In this document: positions 61,572 to 64,000 of the stretch, piece after piece
How positions within the stretch are numbered: position 1 is the stretch's first letter
How the letters are laid out: the number at the start of each line of letters is the position of its first letter
NCBI GenBank assembly: GCA_949775045.1
Contig: OX459104.1
Coordinates: 13,067,655 to 13,131,654 of the forward strand
From: Metridium senile
Taxonomy: Eukaryota > Cnidaria > Anthozoa > Actiniaria > Metridiidae
DNA length: 64,000 bases
Reading direction: 5' to 3'
Notes under the pieces: generated by a model
The model's input: only the letters and a program-made list of their open reading frames with translations
Databases searched by the model: none
Told to the model about the DNA's origin: nothing
Program-made: the position numbers and the translations under genes

Positions 61572-64000
61572 GAGCGTGTCCACGGTAGAACCAGGCAAAA
61601 CCAGCCAGTGCTACATGGGGGTTCACCGATTTTGCTCAAACTTGGTACAGTTGTAGGTCCTAGTAAGTTATTTATTATCCCAGAAACTCAGCTGGATCTG
61701 TCACTTTGGTGGGAAGTTAGACCACCCCCTTAAAATACCCATTTTGCCTCGAAAATCAGCCAAATTATAGCTTATTTTTAATGAAACAGAAAACCTTTAC
61801 TATTGATGACAGTGGTGTAAAACTTGTTTCCCTATAAATTACAGATGTCAGTAAGTGTCACCAAGCAAGGAGGTACATTTTTCTGCTAAGCCGTATCCAT
61901 GGCAACAATTTGTTTCGGAGCAAAAATTGCCAATTTTGAACTTACTGTAATATCTCTAGGTTTAAAAATTAATATCTCAAAAGTCCACTATGAAAATGTC
62001 AAAAATGGCCAATAGCCAACTCAATCTATGTCTTAAATTGCCAAAACAAGAAGAAAATCTGCGTGCACTTTTTAAACTTAACTTATATGACGGGTTTGCT
62101 CAACCCTACTATGTCAATATCACAAAATTCGAGAAGATTGATGCCCGCAAAAAAACTAGTTGACATACTTCCAATAGCATTAAGTTGGCTTCTGATAACC
62201 AGGTTGAGTCTATATTATGCTCAAGGTATCTTAATTTCAAGGATAATAAAAACTGTAAATGTCAAGTCAAAGGGGAAATATACTAAGTGATACCCGTTTT
62301 CGTCATGAAAAACCACCCCTCACTAAGTAGCTTATATCTCGCAAGTTGGGCGCGATAAACTTTCATTCTTTATTGCAATCTACTAAGCTAAGGTTGTTTA
62401 AGTTAGGGTCATACAAACATTTTGCGCTTTTTATCTACTTTCTCTACATCAACCTCAAATTTTTTTTTTTTTACTAATTAGATACATGGCATATGCAAAT
62501 TAGGCTGTGCAAAAATTTAACTATTAAAACATTATTATTTCCTTCAACTTTATTGTATTATCTCACTTAACTAAATACAATCTTGGTTTTGATTTTAAAC
62601 CTCTCAAAACTAAATAAAACCCAGTTGAAGACAACTTTGGTGAAGTAGATAGGCTGTTTTGAAATTTATGCAAATTACTTGGAAATTATGCAAACTTGAT
62701 TACCTTTCATCTTAATGATATGATCAGTGTAAATCGTGTTGTTATAAACTGAATTGTTTGACGGGATAACTTACAAAAACCAGAAAGGTAAATACAATCC
62801 AGTTAGCTTAAGCAAATAGCTTGTATATTTTGGATTTATATCGTTCAGAAGCGGTTCTTTGTAAGAGCACATGATAGGATAAATTAATTTTCAGTCGTAG
62901 ATCATAAGATTTCAACTAATATCATAGCTTGTTACTAGTAGCTTTTGTCAGGAGCCCATAGCCTGCTTTTATACCATTATAATATATCAGGAATATGAGG
63001 CACAAAAATCAAATCACTGGCATGCTTGTACCTTGCTTAGTTATCGACAATAAACTGAGACCATTACTCTTGTCGACTGATCTAGACTGCAAGCAAGTAA
63101 CAATGTTTCAGTTAGCATAGCGTCTTAGAAACTGGATAATTTTGTATACACTTCACTGTTTCAATGTAATACTTCTATATTGTATTTTTTGAGCTCGAGA
63201 TGTCATTCTATTCGAACGCCGAATATTTCATATGCTACAAATGGTCATAGACATCGTATGGTCTTTCGTCAAGATATCCTAGTAGAGATAGGATTTTTCA
63301 TATTTCCGTTTACAGAATGCACAAGAAATGCAACTGATGCACTTTCATAATTTGAAAGTTTTGAGAGAACAAGTATATCAGAGAGTGGTCTTGTATTGTT
63401 AAGAGTTGGTGTATTTGAAACTGGTTCGGATATAATGACTGTTTGTCCAAAGCACAGAGAAGCACTCTGAAGTACTCAGAAGTACTCTTCGTATACTGGC
63501 GGCCAGTCTATCCGATTATCAATATCCTTTGCACAAATTGTGCGAGCCTGATAAATGGAAAAGAGGAGGTCACAGATAACTAGAGAGATCAAAGACCAGT
63601 AGCATACTCTAGTAAAAATGTTTCAAGACGATAGTTGATATCCTTATATTTTGAAATTATTTAAAATAATCAGAAAACAAAGTAAACATATCACTGAATA
63701 ATATGCCGGTGACTTTGATGTAAAATGAAATCTATAAGACGCGACACTGATATTATGTGAGCATAGGAGACGTTATCTGTTAAAAACCGACAATTAACAT
63801 GCATATTTTTCTACATTTCACTAGCACCAGCAGCCCAGATATTCTATCAGAGAATTAAAACAAAGTTAAATTCGTAAATTTTCTTTTTTGTTTTTACCGA
63901 AATCAATACAGAAAAAAACATTGAGCGGGTTTAAATGGATTGTGTCATCACCCCTCCTCCTTTCGATTTCGAAACCATTGAGTCCCGTAATTTGCGTTAC
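61572..64000. other. Spacer without recognised gene
   Basis: No exon, RNA gene or element I can support. The frame at 62,063-62,290 shows no domain I recognise. Confidence 0.4.

Overview
This is animal (metazoan) nuclear DNA: AT-rich, with spliced genes, many foldback and TIR transposons, and long microsatellites. The repeat families, a severin-type gelsolin gene pair, an F5/8C adhesion gene and a Polinton whose gene set resembles those I associate with cnidarian genomes all suggest a cnidarian. That identification is inference; no marker in the window fixes the species.

Region 1 (1-24,583) holds two head-to-tail severin/fragmin-like (three gelsolin domain) genes on the + strand. Only the last six exons of the first are in the window (388-5,662). 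The second is complete: 14 exons from an ATG at 10,289, behind a CCAAT/TATA promoter, to a stop at 22,068; I count 372 codons with consistent splice phases throughout. Both genes have an intron in the 3' UTR just after the stop. Introns and spacers are full of small foldback MITEs, TIR MITEs, Penelope-like tail fragments and microsatellites.

Region 2 (24,584-39,814) is an apparently intact 15.2-kb Maverick/Polinton (virus-like DNA transposon) with ~630-bp terminal inverted repeats that look identical over the stretch compared, and a TAGAG target duplication. Its genes are protein-primed family B DNA polymerase (+), retroviral-type integrase (-), probable double-jelly-roll major capsid protein, A32/FtsK-like packaging ATPase, a group of small hydrophobic or coiled-coil proteins, probable penton (minor capsid), two conserved proteins of unknown role, and, at the right end on the - strand, a protein with two TATA-binding-protein repeats of the giant-virus (NCLDV) kind. 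The usual adenain-like protease is not visible. Most genes start just downstream of a GTATAA-type box. The polymerase and TBP-like genes share one promoter because both begin inside the TIRs, which also carry four AGGTCA nuclear-receptor half-sites.

Region 3 (39,815-46,735) holds two further tandem copies of the 3' end of the severin gene (partial exon 13, exon 14 with stop, 3' UTR intron and flank). Nested insertions can be ordered: MITE2, then MITE3 in its right end, then segmental duplication, then Polinton in one copy. The third copy preserves the unoccupied target site at 43,070-43,074.

Region 4 (46,736-64,000) holds a tRNA-like SINE head, a ~1.6-kb perfect AGAAC microsatellite, 3' exons of a secreted F5/8C (discoidin) protein on the - strand, a 5'-truncated non-LTR retrotransposon, a MITE3 copy carrying a possible first exon of a Crypton-like (DUF3504) gene, and a 1.7-kb piggyBac-like element with long TIRs. 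The last 2.4 kb hold nothing I recognise.
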